NCBI RefSeq assembly: GCF_041154385.1
Contig: NZ_AP028929.1
Location: 1,612,001 to 1,676,000, forward strand
DNA: 64,000 nt
Origin: Streptococcus sp. SN-1
Lineage (GTDB): Bacteria > Bacillota > Bacilli > Lactobacillales > Streptococcaceae
Direction of reading: 5' to 3'
This document shows, piece by piece, positions 17,985 to 25,233 of this stretch; position 1 is the stretch's first letter, and each line of letters begins with the position of its first letter. Under the pieces are notes generated by a model. It did no database searches, was not told the DNA's origin, and worked only from the letters and a program-made list of their open reading frames with translations. The position numbers were made by a program, and so were the translations under genes.

Positions 17985-18365
17985 ATGACCTATTTGGAAA
18001 AATGGTTTGACTTCAATCGGCGTCAGAAAGAAATTGAAAGTCTCTTGGAAGAGACAATTGCCCAGCAGAGCGAGCAAAGTATGACCTTGAAAGAGTTCTA
18101 CCTCCTCTACTATCTGGACTTAGCTCAAGAAAAATCTCTACGCCAGATTGACCTGCCAGATAAACTTCATCTGAGCCCGAGCGCTGTTTCTCGGATGGTG
18201 GCTCGCTTGGAAGCCAAAAATTGCGGTCTGCTTAGTCGCAGGTGTTGTGATCAAGATCGACGCTCTAGTTTTATCTGCCTGACAGGTGATGGGCAAAAGA
18301 CACTGGCCTCTCTACAAAAGGCTGTCGAAGAAAGCTTGGAAACTGGTTTGGATTTCTTGATTTAA
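17985..18365 (+). CDS. MarR-family transcriptional regulator
   Basis: 126-residue winged-helix regulator. The DNA-binding core runs from about residue 50 (LRQIDLPDKLHLSPSAVSRM) through the recognition helix to the wing (CDQDRRSSFICLTGDG), flanked by dimerisation helices. The wing contains three cysteines (NCGLLSRRCCDQD), which may make it redox responsive. That is of interest because thioredoxin is two genes downstream. AAAGGAG lies just before the ATG. A 16-base motif at its own promoter and again at the thioredoxin promoter suggests it controls both. The ligand is unknown. Confidence 0.88.
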   Translation: MTYLEKWFDFNRRQKEIESLLEETIAQQSEQSMTLKEFYLLYYLDLAQEKSLRQIDLPDKLHLSPSAVSRMVARLEAKNCGLLSRRCCDQDRRSSFICLTGDGQKTLASLQKAVEESLETGLDFLI

Positions 18366-18383
18366 GATGATTTTAGAAAAAAG

Positions 18384-18433
18384 TTGCGTGCGCAATCATT
18401 TTTCTTGACATTCTCTTTTACAAGGAGTAAAAT
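18384..18433 (+). promoter_or_regulatory. Promoter of the DUF4649-trx operon with MarR-type operator
   Basis: TTGCGTGCGCAATCAT (18384-18399) is immediately followed by -35 TTGACA (18405-18410), 17 bases and -10 TAAAAT (18428-18433). The motif matches the one at the marR promoter with one difference. Confidence 0.8.
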
Positions 18434-18464
18434 AAAATTATCATCAAACAAAGGAGTTTTAAAC

Positions 18465-18686
18465 ATGATTGAAATTACCTATCTAGATGCCAGCAAGAAC
18501 GAAAGAACTGTAACTTTCGAATCTTATGAAGACTTTGATCGTTCACAACAAGCTTGCCTTATCGGCGTCGCAGACTATTACCCTGTCCAAAAATTAACTT
18601 ACAACGGTCATGATTTGGACTACCATGGGACTTATGGAGATGTCTTCTTCTATCTCATGAAACAAGATTTAAGCCAATATAACTAA
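18465..18686 (+). CDS. Small DUF4649-like protein
   Basis: 73-residue acidic cytosolic protein from the ATG at 18465, with AAAGGAG seven to eight bases upstream. A longer frame would add 27 residues across the promoter and is rejected. It reads as an alternating beta/alpha fold (MIEITYLDASKNERTVTF, then SYEDFDRSQQACLI). There is one cysteine and no membrane segment or enzyme motif. I place it tentatively in the streptococcal DUF4649 group, whose function is unknown. It is 14 bases ahead of thioredoxin and probably co-transcribed with it under the MarR-type operator, so a redox-related role is possible but unproven. Confidence 0.75.
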   Translation: MIEITYLDASKNERTVTFESYEDFDRSQQACLIGVADYYPVQKLTYNGHDLDYHGTYGDVFFYLMKQDLSQYN

Positions 18687-18700
18687 AAAGGAGAAATACA

Positions 18701-19015
18701 ATGGCAAAAGCAATTACAGATGCAACATTCGAACAAGAAACAAAAGACGGTTTGGTCTTGGTAGACTTCTGGGCAACTTGGTGTGGTCCATGTCGTATGC
18801 AAGGTCCAATCTTGGATAAATTGTCTGAAGAACTTTCAGAAGATGTTTTGAAAATCGTTAAAATGGACGTTGATGAAAATCCAAACACAGCTCGTGCTTT
18901 TGGAATCATGTCTATCCCAACTCTTCTCTTCAAAAAAGACGGCCAAGTAGTGAAACAAGTTGCTGGTGTACACACAGCAGAACAAATCAAGGCCATCGTT
19001 GCTGAATTGAGCTAA
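18701..19015 (+). CDS. trxA: Thioredoxin
   Basis: 104-residue thioredoxin, the general dithiol-disulfide reductant of the cytosol. The active site WCGPC is at residues 27-31, the cis-proline is in SIPTLLF near 74, and the buried acid is D22 (LVDFWATW). Length is standard. AAAGGAG precedes the ATG. It is the second gene of a two-gene operon and is followed by a strong terminator. The promoter carries a motif shared with the upstream marR gene. Confidence 0.97.
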   Translation: MAKAITDATFEQETKDGLVLVDFWATWCGPCRMQGPILDKLSEELSEDVLKIVKMDVDENPNTARAFGIMSIPTLLFKKDGQVVKQVAGVHTAEQIKAIVAELS

Positions 19016-19022
19016 TCACATT

Positions 19023-19057
19023 AGAGACCAAGTACTTTCTTTGGTCTCTTTTTTTCT
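19023..19057 (+). terminator. Terminator after trxA
   Basis: AGAGACCAA (19023-19031) pairs with TTGGTCTCT (19041-19049), followed by a run of eight T. Very strong intrinsic terminator. Confidence 0.92.
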
Positions 19058-19063
19058 TGCCCT

Positions 19064-19092
19064 TTGCCATTTTTCAAAAAATATGCTAGACT
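19064..19092 (+). promoter_or_regulatory. Promoter of the queCDEF operon
   Basis: -35 TTGCCA (19064-19069), 17-base spacer, -10 TAGACT (19087-19092). It gives a leader of about 120 bases before queC. Confidence 0.6.
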
Positions 19093-19097
19093 GTAAG

Positions 19098-19181
19098 TAG
19101 AATATTACGATGTTTGGGACATGCCATCGCTAAAAAAAACCTCTACTTGGTATTTTTTAGCTCCCTCAAGGGAGCTTTTTG
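19098..19181 (+). promoter_or_regulatory. Structured attenuator leader of queC (candidate preQ1/preQ0 sensor)
   Basis: The leader contains CGATG (19108-19112) pairing with CATCG (19125-19129), an A-rich stretch after it, GCTAAAAAA (19129-19137) able to pair with TTTTTTAGC (19153-19161), and an intrinsic terminator AGCTCCC-TCAA-GGGAGCT with five T (19159-19180). All this precedes the queC start. A terminator inside the leader of a queuosine operon suggests a riboswitch-type control. By eye it does not match the preQ1-I or preQ1-II consensus, so the ligand is open. Confidence 0.5.
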
Positions 19182-19217
19182 CGTGCTCTGAACATTTCCC
19201 ATTTTGGAAGGAGTACT

Positions 19218-19865
19218 ATGAAACGTCAATCAGCCTTGGTCGTCTTTAGTGGCGGTCAAGATTCTACAACCTGCCTTTTCTGGGCTAAAGAACACTATGA
19301 AACAGTCGAAGCCGTCACCTTTGCCTACGGCCAACGCCATCATCTCGAAATTCAAGTTGCTAGAGAAATCGCCGAGGAACAAGGGATTCGTCATCACATC
19401 CTAGATATGTCTCTGCTGGGACAAATCACTGAAAATGCCTTGACCTCTGATCTGGAAATTGAGCAAAAAGAGGGAGAGGTTCCCAATACCTTTGTTGACG
19501 GTCGCAACCACCTCTTTCTATCCTTTGCGGCAGTCCTTGCTAAGCAACGAGGTATTAAAGATATCGTGACAGGTGTCTGCGAGACAGACTTCTCAGGCTA
19601 CCCCGATTGTCGAGATGTCTTTGTCAAATCCCTTAATGTTACCCTCAACCTTGCCATGGATTACGACTTTGTTATCCAAACACCTCTCATGTGGCTGGAC
19701 AAGGCTGAAACTTGGGAATTAGCCGACCAACTCGGTACCTTTGACTATGTTCGTGAAAAGACCTTAACCTGCTACAACGGGATTATCGGAAGTGGCTGTG
19801 GAGATTGCCCAGCCTGCCACCTACGTCAGCATGGTCTAGATGTTTATCTCTCACAGAAAGGATAG
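19218..19865 (+). CDS. queC: 7-cyano-7-deazaguanine synthase QueC
   Basis: 215-residue enzyme converting 7-carboxy-7-deazaguanine to preQ0 with ATP and ammonia, in queuosine biosynthesis. The PP-loop [13 protein letters not shown] lies near residue 10 and the C-terminal zinc site [11 protein letters not shown] near 195. The ATG at 19218 follows AAGGAG. A longer frame upstream overlaps the leader terminator and is rejected. It is first of queC-queD-queE-queF, all tightly spaced, a complete path from GTP-derived pterin to preQ1 apart from the GTP cyclohydrolase step. Confidence 0.96.
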   Translation: MKRQSALVVFSGGQDSTTCLFWAKEHYETVEAVTFAYGQRHHLEIQVAREIAEEQGIRHHILDMSLLGQITENALTSDLEIEQKEGEVPNTFVDGRNHLFLSFAAVLAKQRGIKDIVTGVCETDFSGYPDCRDVFVKSLNVTLNLAMDYDFVIQTPLMWLDKAETWELADQLGTFDYVREKTLTCYNGIIGSGCGDCPACHLRQHGLDVYLSQKG

Positions 19866-19870
19866 GCCTA

Positions 19871-20314
19871 ATGTTTTTTGCACCCAAAGAAATCAAACAG
19901 GAAACCGGAGAGTCTCTTGTCTACAATCCTCACAGAACCTTAGTATCAAAAGAGTTTACCTTTGATGCTGCCCACCACCTCTTTCACTATGAGGGAAAAT
20001 GCAAATCCCTTCATGGTCACACCTATCATCTGCAGATTGCTGTCAGTGGATTTTTAGATGAACGTGGCATGACCTACGATTTCGGAGATATCAAAGCTAT
20101 CTACAAGAACTACTTAGAGCCCCACTTGGATCATCGCTATCTCAATGAAACTCTTCCCTATATGAACACGACTGCTGAAAATATGGTTTACTGGATTTTC
20201 CAAACCATGAGTCAAGAGTTGCCAGACGAGCGCGGTCTCCGTTTGGAATACGTTCGCCTCTATGAGACTCCGACTGCCTTTGCGGAGTTTAGACGGGAGT
20301 GGTTAGATGACTAG
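19871..20314 (+). CDS. queD: 6-carboxy-5,6,7,8-tetrahydropterin synthase QueD
   Basis: 147-residue member of the PTPS/QueD family, acting on dihydroneopterin triphosphate in queuosine precursor synthesis. Zinc and catalytic residues are visible in FDAAHHLFHYEGKCKSLHGH: the first histidine pair, the catalytic cysteine of KCKSLHGH and the HGH zinc ligands. The second catalytic region is PHLDHRYLNE with LYETPTAFAEF toward the end. The ATG at 19871 lies five bases after queC, and the 3' end overlaps queE by eight bases, so the genes are coupled. Confidence 0.95.
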   Translation: MFFAPKEIKQETGESLVYNPHRTLVSKEFTFDAAHHLFHYEGKCKSLHGHTYHLQIAVSGFLDERGMTYDFGDIKAIYKNYLEPHLDHRYLNETLPYMNTTAENMVYWIFQTMSQELPDERGLRLEYVRLYETPTAFAEFRREWLDD

Positions 20315-21023
20315 GGAACGTGTCCTCAAACTACCAGTTCTGGAAATTTTTGGCCCAACCTTTCAAGGAGAAGGCCGTGCTATCGGGCAGAAAACCATGT
20401 TTGTCCGCACTGCTGGTTGCGACTACCACTGTGACTGGTGCGATTCTGCCTTTACTTGGGATGGCTCTGAAAAGCCAACTCGTATGACTGCTGACGAGGT
20501 CATTGCTGCCTTGGATAAATTAGGGAGCTACGACTACGTCACCCTATCTGGGGGAAATCCTGCTATCCTAGCAGCCAACATGGCCGAATTGGTCACTAAA
20601 CTCAAGGAACGTGGTGTCACTCTGGCTGTTGAGACCCAAGGCTCCCGCTGGCAAAATTGGTTGAAAGACATCGACCAGGTCACTCTGAGCCCCAAACCTC
20701 CTTCATCAAAGATGGAAGTCAACTTTGAGACCTTGGACTTTATCGTTTCCCAACTTGATCCAGACAAGGTCACCTTTAAAATCCCTGTCTTTGACGATGC
20801 AGATTTGGCCTTTGCCAGAGGCATACAAGAGCGCTACCAACCAGATGTCCTCTTCTTATCGGCAGGAAATCCTGAGCCCAAGGCTAGAGGCAATATTGTC
20901 CAAGATCAACTGGACCGCCTCAAAGAACTCTGGGAACACATCGCTGCCGACGATAGCTGGGGCAATGTCCGCGTCCTTCCTCAACTGCATACCCTCCTCT
21001 ACGATAATCAACGTGGTGTTTAA
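20307..21023 (+). CDS. queE: 7-carboxy-7-deazaguanine synthase QueE
   Basis: 238-residue radical SAM enzyme that contracts 6-carboxytetrahydropterin to 7-carboxy-7-deazaguanine. The cluster motif CDYHCDWCDSAFTW (C-x3-C-x2-C) sits near residues 32-45, and VTLSGGNPA is the GGE-like segment. FGPTFQGEGRAIGQ at residues 10-23 is the family N-terminus. It overlaps queD by eight bases and is followed by queF after 18 bases. All four que genes are on the same transcript. Confidence 0.95.
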   Translation: MTRERVLKLPVLEIFGPTFQGEGRAIGQKTMFVRTAGCDYHCDWCDSAFTWDGSEKPTRMTADEVIAALDKLGSYDYVTLSGGNPAILAANMAELVTKLKERGVTLAVETQGSRWQNWLKDIDQVTLSPKPPSSKMEVNFETLDFIVSQLDPDKVTFKIPVFDDADLAFARGIQERYQPDVLFLSAGNPEPKARGNIVQDQLDRLKELWEHIAADDSWGNVRVLPQLHTLLYDNQRGV

Positions 21024-21041
21024 GATTAGAAAGGAAAAATC

Positions 21042-21533
21042 ATGTCACAACAAGAAGAAATGAAAAACCTCAGCCTCCTCGGCAACAAAGAAACCAACTA
21101 CATTTTCGAGTATCAACCAGAAGTCCTCGAATCCTTTGACAATCGTCATGTGGAAAATGACTATTTTATCAAATTTAACTGTCCTGAATTTACCTCACTG
21201 TGTCCAATCACTGCTCAACCAGACTTTGCGACGATTTATATTTCCTACATTCCTGACAAGCTTTGTGTCGAGTCAAAATCCCTCAAACTCTACCTCTTTA
21301 GCTACCGAAACCACGGAGATTTCCACGAAAACTGTATCAACACCATCGGGAAAGACTTGGTCAACTTGCTAGACCCTCGCTATTTAGAAGTATGGGGAAA
21401 ATTCACTCCTCGCGGTGGCATTTCAATCGACCCTTACTACAACTACGGTAAGCCTGGAACCAAGTATGAAGGCTTGGCAGAACAACGCCTCTTCCAACAC
21501 GACCTTTATCCAGAGAAAATTGACAACCGTTAA
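21042..21533 (+). CDS. queF: NADPH-dependent 7-cyano-7-deazaguanine reductase QueF
   Basis: 163-residue single-domain QueF reducing preQ0 to preQ1, the base that tRNA-guanine transglycosylase inserts into tRNA. The nucleophilic cysteine lies in [15 protein letters not shown] near residue 50 with the partner aspartate just after. The NADPH-binding motif [16 protein letters not shown] is intact, and HGDFHE follows. RBS AAGGA precedes the ATG. It is last of the queCDEF operon and ends at a strong bidirectional terminator shared with the aquaporin gene. Confidence 0.96.
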   Translation: MSQQEEMKNLSLLGNKETNYIFEYQPEVLESFDNRHVENDYFIKFNCPEFTSLCPITAQPDFATIYISYIPDKLCVESKSLKLYLFSYRNHGDFHENCINTIGKDLVNLLDPRYLEVWGKFTPRGGISIDPYYNYGKPGTKYEGLAEQRLFQHDLYPEKIDNR

Positions 21534-21542
21534 ACTCATACG

Positions 21543-21583
21543 AAAAAGCCCTGTTCCTCAAAATGAGGAGCAAGGCTTTTTAA
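21543..21583. terminator. Bidirectional terminator between queF and the aquaporin gene
   Basis: AAAAAGCC followed by TCCTCA pairs with TGAGGA followed by GGCTTTTT, with A and T tracts at both sides. It serves both convergent genes. Confidence 0.88.
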
Positions 21584-21590
21584 GTTTCAA

Positions 21591-22259
21591 TTATTCTTCT
21601 GTTCCAAGGAAGTTTTTAGCAACAAGGGCTGCAAGAACTCCACCAACGATTGGCGCAAGGATGAAAATCCATACTTGTTGAAGGGCTGCTCCACCTACCA
21701 AGACAGCTGGTGCCAAGCTACGAGCTGGGTTTACTGAAAGTCCAGTGATATTTAATCCAACAAGAATCATCGCCATCAAGGACAAACCGATTACCAAACC
21801 AGCAATCGCACCATTGCCCTTGCTTGCTGAAGTCACACTCATGATAACCAAAACAAACAAGAAGGTTGCAATGACTTCAAACAAGAATCCACCAAAGACA
21901 GTGACACCGTTTGCCAAGGCATTTTCACCAAGACTAGCAGTTGACATACCTGAGTTAGCCAAGAGGAAGAATACCGCAGCTGACGCAAGGAAAGCTCCAA
22001 CTATTTGTCCAAGGATGTAGTTTACAAGCTCTGAAGATGACAAACGTTTGTTAATAAACATAGCAATCGAAACCGCTGGGTTCAAGTGAGCACCTGAAAT
22101 AGTTCCGATTGAGTAGGCTGCAACCACGATGGCTAAACCAAAGGCAAAGGCGATTCCAAGGTGACCTAGGCCATCAAGACCATTTCCAAAAACAACAGCT
22201 CCAGTCCCAACGAACACAAGCATGAAAGTACCGATTAACTCAGCGACAAATTTTTTCAT
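21591..22259 (-). CDS. Aquaporin family channel
   Basis: 222-residue MIP-family channel with six membrane segments and both pore motifs: HLNPAVS near residue 65 and SVNPARS near 175. The short loops and length fit a water channel of the AqpZ type more than a glycerol facilitator, but selectivity cannot be settled by eye. The minus-strand promoter TTGAAA-17-TAGACT (22292-22320) stands just upstream. The gene is monocistronic between convergent terminators. Confidence 0.9.
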   Translation of the reverse strand: MKKFVAELIGTFMLVFVGTGAVVFGNGLDGLGHLGIAFAFGLAIVVAAYSIGTISGAHLNPAVSIAMFINKRLSSSELVNYILGQIVGAFLASAAVFFLLANSGMSTASLGENALANGVTVFGGFLFEVIATFLFVLVIMSVTSASKGNGAIAGLVIGLSLMAMILVGLNITGLSVNPARSLAPAVLVGGAALQQVWIFILAPIVGGVLAALVAKNFLGTEE

Positions 22260-22291
22260 TTTCTTTCTCCTTTTTTCAAAAACTAGATACT

Positions 22292-22320
22292 AGTCTATCA
22301 AAAGAGGGAAAGGGTTTCAA
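22292..22320 (-). promoter_or_regulatory. Promoter of the aquaporin gene
   Basis: Minus-strand -35 TTGAAA (22315-22320), 17-base spacer, -10 TAGACT (22292-22297), with a short palindrome CTAGATACTAG around the start site. Confidence 0.65.
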
Positions 22321-22374
22321 GAAAATTGATTGGAAATTTTCAGGATAAAATTCTGTAAAAACGGTAGTGATTAT

Positions 22375-22460
22375 TTGAAACATTTTTTTCAAAGGTGTAT
22401 ACTAATAGCGTAGTTTTGATAGGGTTTACAAAACCCATTATCGAAGCTTATTTGTAAACC
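22375..22460 (+). promoter_or_regulatory. Promoter and inverted repeat in the leader of the SDR gene
   Basis: -35 TTGAAA (22375-22380), 17-base spacer, -10 TATACT (22398-22403). Downstream, GGTTTACAAA (22423-22432) and TTTGTAAACC (22451-22460) form a perfect 10-base inverted repeat with an 18-base spacer. It could be an operator with two turns of spacing or an mRNA hairpin. Confidence 0.6.
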
Positions 22461-22516
22461 TTTGCTGTTCTTTTATGAACGTTTGAATGGTATCGTGGAT
22501 ACCAAGGAGGAATCAT

Positions 22517-23281
22517 ATGTCTAAAGTTGCTATTGTCACAGGTGCAGGTCAAGGAATCGGTTTTGCAATCGCAAAACGATTGGTTCAAGATGGCTTTAAG
22601 GTAGGAGTCTTAGACTACAATCCTGAAACAGCTGAAAAAGCTGTTGCCGAATTATCAGCTGAAAATGCCTTTGCTGTCGTGGCCGATGTTTCGAAACAGG
22701 CCGAAGTTGCACAAGCATTTCAAAAGGTTGTTGACCATTTTGGTGATTTAAATGTTGTCGTAAATAACGCTGGTGTTGCACCAACTACTCCTCTTGATAC
22801 AATTACTGAGGAACAATTTACACGCACTTTCGGTATCAACGTTGGTGGTGTCATTTGGGGTTCACAAGCTGCACAAGCGCAATTTAAAGCACTTGGCCAC
22901 GGAGGTAAAATTATCAACGCAACCTCTCAAGCCGGTGTAGTCGGTAACCCAAATCTAACTGTTTATGGTGGAACCAAATTTGCTGTTCGAGGAATTACGC
23001 AAACATTAGCACGTGATTTAGCAGACTCAGGCATCACTGTTAACGCCTACGCACCAGGTATTGTGAAAACACCAATGATGTACGACATCGCTCATGAAGT
23101 TGGTAAAAATGCAGGAAAAGATGACGAGTGGGGTATGCAGACATTTGCAAAAGATATTACCCTAAAACGTCTATCTGAACCAGAAGATGTGGCTGCTGCT
23201 GTCAGCTTCCTTGCAGGACCAGATTCAAACTACATTACAGGACAAACCATTATCGTTGATGGTGGTATGCAATTCCATTAA
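22517..23281 (+). CDS. Short-chain dehydrogenase, acetoin/diacetyl reductase type
   Basis: 254-residue NAD(P)-dependent SDR. Cofactor motif [15 protein letters not shown] is at residues 8-22, NNAG near 83, and the catalytic pair YGGTK near 153 with the preceding serine in NATSQAG. The ATG at 22517 follows AAGGAGG. A frame 10 residues longer is rejected on the ribosome site. The sequence is close to (S)-acetoin-forming diacetyl reductase/2,3-butanediol dehydrogenases ([18 protein letters not shown]), so it likely interconverts diacetyl, acetoin and butanediol as a redox sink. It is monocistronic with a terminator after it. Confidence 0.88.
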   Translation: MSKVAIVTGAGQGIGFAIAKRLVQDGFKVGVLDYNPETAEKAVAELSAENAFAVVADVSKQAEVAQAFQKVVDHFGDLNVVVNNAGVAPTTPLDTITEEQFTRTFGINVGGVIWGSQAAQAQFKALGHGGKIINATSQAGVVGNPNLTVYGGTKFAVRGITQTLARDLADSGITVNAYAPGIVKTPMMYDIAHEVGKNAGKDDEWGMQTFAKDITLKRLSEPEDVAAAVSFLAGPDSNYITGQTIIVDGGMQFH

Positions 23282-23289
23282 GATACACA

Positions 23290-23321
23290 AAAAGAGGTTG
23301 GAAAATGATTCAACCTCTTTT
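23290..23321 (+). terminator. Terminator after the SDR gene
   Basis: AAAAGAGGTTG (23290-23300) pairs with CAACCTCTTTT (23311-23321) with a 10-base loop. Near-symmetric, so it may act on both strands. Confidence 0.85.
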
Positions 23322-23388
23322 ATTAGTTTTCATTATTAGTTAGGAGAATACAATAGAAACTCTTTCAAAAAGTAATATTAGCTAATCC

Positions 23389-24181
23389 CTAGTATTGAAA
23401 ATACTGGATAGCTTCTTTCAAGTCATCTTGTAAACTATTTCTCTGGTCAAGTTGGACATAGACTTCCAACAGACAGGATCTGAAGTTGGAAAATTTATAA
23501 AAATCTTCCCTTTCTTCTATCGGAAAATCAACCGTTTTTATCCAAGAAGCTACTTGCTCTTGTTCCAACTTCCCTTGTAAAATCGGTTCATAAAGTACTC
23601 TGGCTAAACGCCAATCTTCATCATCTGTAAACCGAATGGTAATTCTTTTAAATAATGGGCCAAGTATGTCAAAGACTTCATGAACTCTATTTTTAGGAAA
23701 GCCTGGATGACAAACTACCTCTGTCAGTAAATCGGCTCCGTGTGCAAAAGCGTGAACCCAACCATACTGACTTGAAAAACCTGTCGTGTCCTTTTCTTTT
23801 GAAAGATAGTGCAAACCTTGATTTAAAAGGACATTGCGAATTTCTCCTTTTAATCCCTGATAGAAAATCGATTGCTGGTTAGCATCTGCAGACAAGAGGT
23901 TGGCATAAATAAGCGCCCTAAAAGAACGTTCAAGTGTTGACAGACCTACCTTATCAATCTCTTTATCTAGTCCTCCATCAGCTGAGACCACCTCAGCAAT
24001 GAACTGAAATTGTTCCTGTGTAAATAGCTCTTCCTGAATCCCTCTAGCAAAGCTTGTAAAAACAAGGTCATCGCGAATTTCTGGAGAAGAATCTCCCAAA
24101 TGATCAAGCAACCATTGGATTTCTTCCTCATGATAACTTGTTTTTTTCTTCTGCTATTTTTCTAAGTAACTCTTGATACAT
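23389..24181 (-). pseudogene. DUF2785-family gene with a frameshift in an A tract
   Basis: The long frame encodes a 240-residue DUF2785-type helical protein (LDHLGDSSPEIRDDLVF at the start, PGFPKNRVHEVFDILGPLFK later). It has no ATG at its beginning, only a TTG at 24111. Upstream, an ATG at 24179-24181 opens a second frame, MYQELLRKIAEEKN, that stops after 17 codons. The two frames meet at seven consecutive A in the mRNA (plus-strand T run 24141-24147). With six A the reading would continue as EEKTSYHEEEIQW into the main frame. So the gene is broken by one extra A, or is phase variable by slippage, or there is a sequencing error. It sits 11 bases after the HxlR gene, probably in the same operon. 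Function unknown. Confidence 0.8.
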
Positions 24182-24192
24182 GGTCAATACCT

Positions 24193-24525
24193 CTACATTT
24201 CTAGCAACTTGATATAATCTAGACCCCATTTCTCGACAGCATCTAAAACAACTCTGAATTCCTGTCCCATTTCGGTTAAGCTGTACTCAACTCGTGGTGG
24301 AACTTCGGCATAGACCTTTCGTTGAACAATCTTATCCTTTTCTAATTGACGGAGATGACGGGTCAAAATAGTTTGAGTAATCCCAGGCAATAATCTCTGC
24401 AATTCTTTAAATCGTTTGGTACCCGTACTCAACTGATAAATGATTACCAATGCCCATTTCCCCGTTAAAACCCTCTGCGTTGTCGCAAATGGACAAATAC
24501 CATACTCACTCACTTTATTTGTCAT
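24193..24525 (-). CDS. HxlR-family transcriptional regulator
   Basis: 110-residue winged-helix regulator of the HxlR (DUF24) type: CPFATTQRVLTGKWALVII at residues 11-29 contains the conserved redox-type cysteine. FKELQRLLPGITQTILTRHL follows as the recognition region, and VPPRVEYSLTEMGQEF is the wing. The family regulates genes for reactive aldehyde, quinone or disulfide stress. It is divergent from a SnoaL-like gene, and an inverted repeat lies between them. The DUF2785 gene follows it on the same strand. Confidence 0.9.
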   Translation of the reverse strand: MTNKVSEYGICPFATTQRVLTGKWALVIIYQLSTGTKRFKELQRLLPGITQTILTRHLRQLEKDKIVQRKVYAEVPPRVEYSLTEMGQEFRVVLDAVEKWGLDYIKLLEM

Positions 24526-24566
24526 AAAATATCTTCTTTCTATTTTTTAAAAAAAATTTATCTTTT

Positions 24567-24596
24567 AGTATCAATAATAGTACCACTTTTGATACT
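24567..24596. promoter_or_regulatory. Inverted repeat between hxlR and the SnoaL-like gene
   Basis: AGTATCAA (24567-24574) and TTGATACT (24589-24596) form a perfect 8-base inverted repeat with a 14-base spacer in the divergent promoter region. Half-site spacing fits binding by a dimeric winged-helix protein such as HxlR. Confidence 0.6.
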
Positions 24597-24675
24597 AGCT
24601 ATCGAAAAAGTGTCTACTTGTTTTTTTGTTTGTAACTGTTACAATTATATCATAAAAAAGAAATGGAGAATAGAT

Positions 24676-25065
24676 ATGTCAACAAACTTAGAAATTTTCA
24701 ATGCTTATAACCAAGCTTTAATTGCTGGTGACTTTCCTGGTGTCTTTGAAACGATGGCAGACGATATTATCTGGCATCAACCTGGTACTCATAGTATATC
24801 TGGTACAGTTGTTGGTAAGGACAAGCTAGGAACTCACCTGGCTACATTTGCTGAGAAAACTAATGGAACCTTTAAGGTGGTAACAAATTGGGTTTCTGAC
24901 AATAAGGATTTAATCGCAGCCAATGTTACTTTTCTTGGAACACGTGCTGATGGTACTGAACTCAATATGAACGGGATTGACCTCTTCCGTATTGAAGACG
25001 GAAAAATCAAAGAAGTTTGGCTCTTCTCTTCAGATCAAGCTGAAGAAGATAGCTTTTGGGGATAA
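24676..25065 (+). CDS. SnoaL-like/NTF2-fold protein
   Basis: 129-residue protein from the ATG at 24676, with GGAG upstream. The pattern MSTNLEIFNAYNQALIAGDF, ADDIIWHQPGTHSISGTVVG, and NGIDLFRIEDGKIKEVWLF is typical of SnoaL-like ketosteroid-isomerase-fold proteins with a small hydrophobic pocket. Some bind or isomerise small polyketide-like molecules, but many are of unknown function. It is divergent from the HxlR regulator, which suggests it is the regulated target and may deal with a reactive electrophile. The longer frame upstream crosses the promoter and is rejected. Confidence 0.8.
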   Translation: MSTNLEIFNAYNQALIAGDFPGVFETMADDIIWHQPGTHSISGTVVGKDKLGTHLATFAEKTNGTFKVVTNWVSDNKDLIAANVTFLGTRADGTELNMNGIDLFRIEDGKIKEVWLFSSDQAEEDSFWG

Positions 25066-25067
25066 TT

Positions 25068-25230
25068 AAAGAGACCAGGACAAAAAATTTTGATTTTAGG
25101 AATTCTTTATTGTAAATTTTTAAAATCGATAGATTAGAAAAAAAGCGAACAAGACAGAATTCTGAGTATCAGATAGCTCGTTTTGTTCGCTTCTTATATT
25201 TAAGGTTAGACTTTTGTCCTAGACTCTTTT
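25068..25230. repeat. MITE-like intergenic element with terminal inverted repeats
   Basis: The ends, AAAGAGACCAGGACAAAA (25068-25085) and TTTTGTCCTAGACTCTTT (25212-25229), are inverted repeats with two mismatches in 18. Inside, AAGCGAACAA pairs with TTGTTCGCTT (about 25143-25193) in a long hairpin that can end transcription from both sides. Size near 160 bases and no coding capacity fit a small mobile-derived repeat. I cannot assign it to RUP or SPRITE with confidence. Confidence 0.65.
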
Positions 25231-25233
25231 AAT

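Noticed and set aside
24121..24150. Programmed -1 frameshifting at AAAAAAC in the DUF2785 gene
   Set aside because: The heptamer is in the right phase, but a -1 shift leads to the wrong frame. The main frame needs a +1 shift or loss of one A, so mutation or slippage is the better explanation.
25068..25230. CRISPR array or direct repeat cluster
   Set aside because: The repeats are inverted ends of a single element. No regularly spaced direct repeats were noticed anywhere in the window.
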